From contig CALGBN010000329.1 of the NCBI GenBank assembly GCA_937877765.1, positions 1 through 7,234 on the forward strand: 7,234 nucleotides of DNA, written 5' to 3'. Position numbers and translations under genes: made by a program. Shown piece by piece: positions 5,410 through 7,234 of the stretch. The notes below the pieces were generated by a model. It saw only the letters and a list, made by a program, of their open reading frames with translations. It made no database searches and had not been told where the DNA came from. The stretch comes from Candidatus Bathyarchaeota archaeon. Its GTDB lineage: Archaea > Thermoproteota > Bathyarchaeia > TCS64. Every line of letters begins with the position of its first letter. The first letter of the stretch is position 1.

Positions 5410-6156
5410 CTAGACCATGTAGCTCTGGGCTTCTCGTTCCTTCATGCACTTGTACTCCTCAAGCGCCTCAATTAAACAATAATCACCCATCTTATCGGTA
5501 AACAAACCAAACACATAATCCGACCCCTTACTAACCTCAATACAGGTTAGCAGATTTGGTGGGAAGTAGTCGTTGCTTAGTCTGCTCCATATCTGGTCGA
5601 GTTGAGGTGCCTGCATATGTCTTAGTACAACATAGCTTCTGTAATGGGTCACCATATCCACGTACTGGATAGCCCACAGACTCGCAAGGTCCTCATAGTC
5701 TTTGATAACGCCGTTACCGCCTTCCTCTTGGATTATCTGTAGGCTCCGTTCAAGCTTATCGGGGTGCTCCCGTAGAATATGACGCACTGTTGTGATGAGC
5801 AGTTGGTCTCCACCCACGTGATCATCAGCGTGAATAATCTCATGTACCGCGCTATATGTTGTCATCGTGTCAGCGAAATCAGGCATATCCATGGGGTGGT
5901 CGCTACTCGGTAGTCTTTTGTCAAGGAATATGCTGGCTGGAGGCTGGAAGCTCCCAAAGTCCATGCTGTAGTTTTTTCCTTTTGGGTTGTTAATGTACAT
6001 GGCTTTGAAGTTGCCCTGTTTGAGACGTTTAATTGTTGAAGGTAAGTTGGGCATAATAGGTAGGTTGAGGCTTCTCTGGGTTCTGCTGATGATGTTAAGT
6101 GAGTCTCTTACGAGTCCCCGTACATCGTTATCAGTTAACTCCTTTCTCAGCGTCAA
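5410..6156 (-). CDS. Uncharacterised 248-aa protein with an HExxH (HEIIH) putative metal-binding motif
   Basis: I do not recognise this family. Residues 100-113 contain TYSAVHEIIHADDH, an HExxH motif in a hydrophobic helical setting as in zincin metallopeptidases, with a further His at 113. A possible third ligand is E155 in KDYEDLASLW, 46 residues beyond the second His of the motif; this is a guess. The N-terminus (1-50) is basic and helix-prone, and the C-terminal 40 residues are rich in Glu, Lys and Tyr. There is no signal peptide or membrane segment, so it should act in the cytoplasm. The start is TTG at 6156-6154: the frame is closed by TAA at 6178-6180 and no ATG lies between. No clear SD is seen. 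The gene lies between a family B polymerase and the DNA ligase (37-nt gap), which hints at a link to DNA metabolism, but shared regulation is unproven. Confidence 0.85.
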   Translation of the reverse strand: MTLRKELTDNDVRGLVRDSLNIISRTQRSLNLPIMPNLPSTIKRLKQGNFKAMYINNPKGKNYSMDFGSFQPPASIFLDKRLPSSDHPMDMPDFADTMTTYSAVHEIIHADDHVGGDQLLITTVRHILREHPDKLERSLQIIQEEGGNGVIKDYEDLASLWAIQYVDMVTHYRSYVVLRHMQAPQLDQIWSRLSNDYFPPNLLTCIEVSKGSDYVFGLFTDKMGDYCLIEALEEYKCMKEREAQSYMV

Positions 6157-6255
6157 CCCATATCTAATGTTCTTCGCTTACATGAAATAAAAATCCCATG
6201 GTTTTCTGATCAATAATTAGAATAAAAATAATACATAGTAGCTAAACGGTGAAAA
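6157..6255 (-). promoter_or_regulatory. AT-rich spacer: likely polymerase terminator and promoter of the HEIIH gene
   Basis: This 99-nt gap follows the polymerase TAA stop (6258-6256). On the minus strand it has a T-rich stretch at about 6210-6230 (TTATTTTTATTCTAATTATT), typical of archaeal oligo-T termination. An ATTTTTATTT stretch at about 6184-6194 could act as the TATA box for the TTG start at 6156. At about 34 nt it is slightly far for a leaderless start, so a leader of a few bases is more likely. No strong inverted repeat is visible. Confidence 0.35.
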
Positions 6256-7234
6256 TTATTCAAACAACTTGTCGAGACTCACAGCCATGGATTTCTTCTC
6301 CGTTTCCCGGATGAAGGGCAGCAGTATACTTCTTCTAGCCTCCTCCAATAATCGTTGATACTTCTTCTCATCATACTGCTTTTGATAACCCGCGGGACTA
6401 ACCCGTCGGAACGGGTTACTGTGCTCAGAGTCAACAAACACATAACTGATAACACTACCACGGTCAATGGTTTTCCCGTTGATGTCCAAAGCCTCCGCTG
6501 CAGCAACATGAGGAAGCCGCGCCTTGTACTTCTCTGGGCGACGCCTGAGTATCGTCTTGGCTTCAAGCTCCTCTACGGGTACCATGCCTTGCTTGAGTTT
6601 ACGGGAGGCGATGGATAGAAGAGCATCTACGTCATCGATTCCTTTGTTGAGCACTTCTTCTTTTGATGGCTGGCTGAGTAATGCGTTTATGGCTTGGCGT
6701 TGGAAATCCGAGACAAATTTTGGTGTGTTGCGACGTCGTAGCTCGATTCCCCTGCAGACTAGTTTTTCATCGTAGCGTATCCCATAGTAGCGGTTGATGG
6801 CTCCAAAGTCTTCACCTGATTTCTGAGGAAGCAAAACAAGGTACCTGAAATGATTCTCAACAGTGATGGGCAGCTCCAGTTGGGCTTTGATCTTCTCTGC
6901 AAGGTCGTTGAAGTCTTCTCTTGAGGCTCCCGGTTTATGGAGGAAGAGACTGTCACTGTTCCCGTAGAGAGTCTGATAGCCTTCAGCTCGGGCGATGTTC
7001 ATTGCCTCCACAAGGTTTTCACGAGCAGCCTTATTGATCTCCATGAAAGTGTCCATGTTGCCAAACTTGTTCGCCCAGCAGCCACTGTACCCATAGGTGC
7101 AGAAAAGAATCTCCTTGAGGGCTTGTTGCCTTGTTTCGCACCAGAACCACATCTTTGGATCGTCTTCAAGTTCTTTTCGGAGGTGTTTGAAGTGGAGTCG
7201 GCGTCGTAGAGTGTCTCTTGTAAAGTCTATCAGG
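6256..7234 (-). CDS. Family B DNA polymerase, C-terminal part (5' end beyond the window)
   Basis: The first in-frame ATG is at 7152, but the frame continues without a stop to the edge, giving 27 more residues ending in LRKELEDDPK. The gene is therefore truncated and about 325 residues are visible. They cover palm and thumb: RQQALKEILFCTYGYSG is polymerase motif B, and LYGNSDSLF (motif C at 6949-6966) is the palm metal-binding loop. RGIELRRRNTPKF and a basic, helical thumb ending NPFRRVSPAGY follow. The exonuclease domain and motif A are outside the window. Motif C carries Asn where most family B enzymes have the first Asp of DTD, and motif B has Cys-Thr in place of Asn-Ser. The last residues, AVSLDKLF then Glu, resemble a weak PCNA-interacting motif. 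The type recalls polymerases of uncultivated TACK archaea; it could be the replicative enzyme or a divergent PolB2-like repair polymerase. Confidence 0.93.
   Translation of the reverse strand, partial: LIDFTRDTLRRRLHFKHLRKELEDDPKMWFWCETRQQALKEILFCTYGYSGCWANKFGNMDTFMEINKAARENLVEAMNIARAEGYQTLYGNSDSLFLHKPGASREDFNDLAEKIKAQLELPITVENHFRYLVLLPQKSGEDFGAINRYYGIRYDEKLVCRGIELRRRNTPKFVSDFQRQAINALLSQPSKEEVLNKGIDDVDALLSIASRKLKQGMVPVEELEAKTILRRRPEKYKARLPHVAAAEALDINGKTIDRGSVISYVFVDSEHSNPFRRVSPAGYQKQYDEKKYQRLLEEARRSILLPFIRETEKKSMAVSLDKLFE

Noticed and set aside
3619..6250. Ten-base repeat GCTAAACGGT at 3619-3628 and 6241-6250, each near a gene 3' end
   Set aside because: Many identical 10-base pairs are expected by chance in 7 kb, the flanks do not match, and the two copies sit differently relative to the stop codons.
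6279..7209. Alternative frames on both strands inside the polymerase gene
   Set aside because: The minus-strand polymerase frame is continuous to the window edge with clear motifs B and C; the others show no recognisable domain.
1..7234. Search by eye for tRNA or rRNA genes, CRISPR repeats, IS elements, att sites or a defence island
   Set aside because: Nothing convincing was found: gaps are short and AT-rich, there are no evenly spaced repeats and no transposase or integrase motifs.

Overview
The window is a piece of an archaeal genome, probably a short metagenomic or single-cell contig. Three things point to Archaea: an ATP-dependent DNA ligase of archaeal type, the C-terminal part of a family B DNA polymerase, and AT-rich TATA-like boxes about 25-29 nt upstream of several start codons, which implies leaderless transcripts. 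The polymerase subtype and the small proteins feel closest to uncultivated TACK/Asgard-grade archaea (Bathyarchaeia- or Thorarchaeota-like). That placement is recollection, not a computed result. Bases 1-67 are not biological: they are an untrimmed Illumina Nextera P7/i7/mosaic-end adapter, so genomic sequence begins near base 68.

Layout, right to left, because nearly everything is on the minus strand. From 7234 to 1205 there is a co-oriented block: family B DNA polymerase (5' end cut off by the window edge), an unrecognised 248-aa protein with an HEIIH metal-binding motif, an ATP-dependent DNA ligase, and two tandem paralogous M20-family metallohydrolases. Gaps are 99, 37-38, 36 and 54 nt. 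Most of these genes have their own TATA-like box just upstream, so the block may be a row of individually promoted genes rather than one strict operon. A 62-aa plus-strand gene (1027-1215) converges on the last hydrolase and overlaps its 3' end by 11 nt. Divergent from it is a small tRNA-binding OB-fold protein (608-940). The two divergent genes may share a symmetric ATATAT box. At the left end is a SnoaL/NTF2-like protein whose C-terminal part looks disrupted.

The polymerase and ligase are a plausible replication/repair pair. The ligase carries a PCNA-binding motif of the type known in Pyrococcus ligase, and the polymerase ends in a degenerate version of one. The HEIIH protein between them is the best candidate for an uncharacterised function. 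The most notable biology is in the hydrolase pair. The upstream copy keeps every M20 catalytic and metal residue. The downstream copy has lost the general-base Glu (now Gln) and one zinc-ligand Glu (now Tyr), so it looks like a pseudoenzyme next to its active paralog. I found no tRNA or rRNA genes, CRISPR arrays, insertion sequences or attachment sites, and no gene-free stretch longer than 300 bases.
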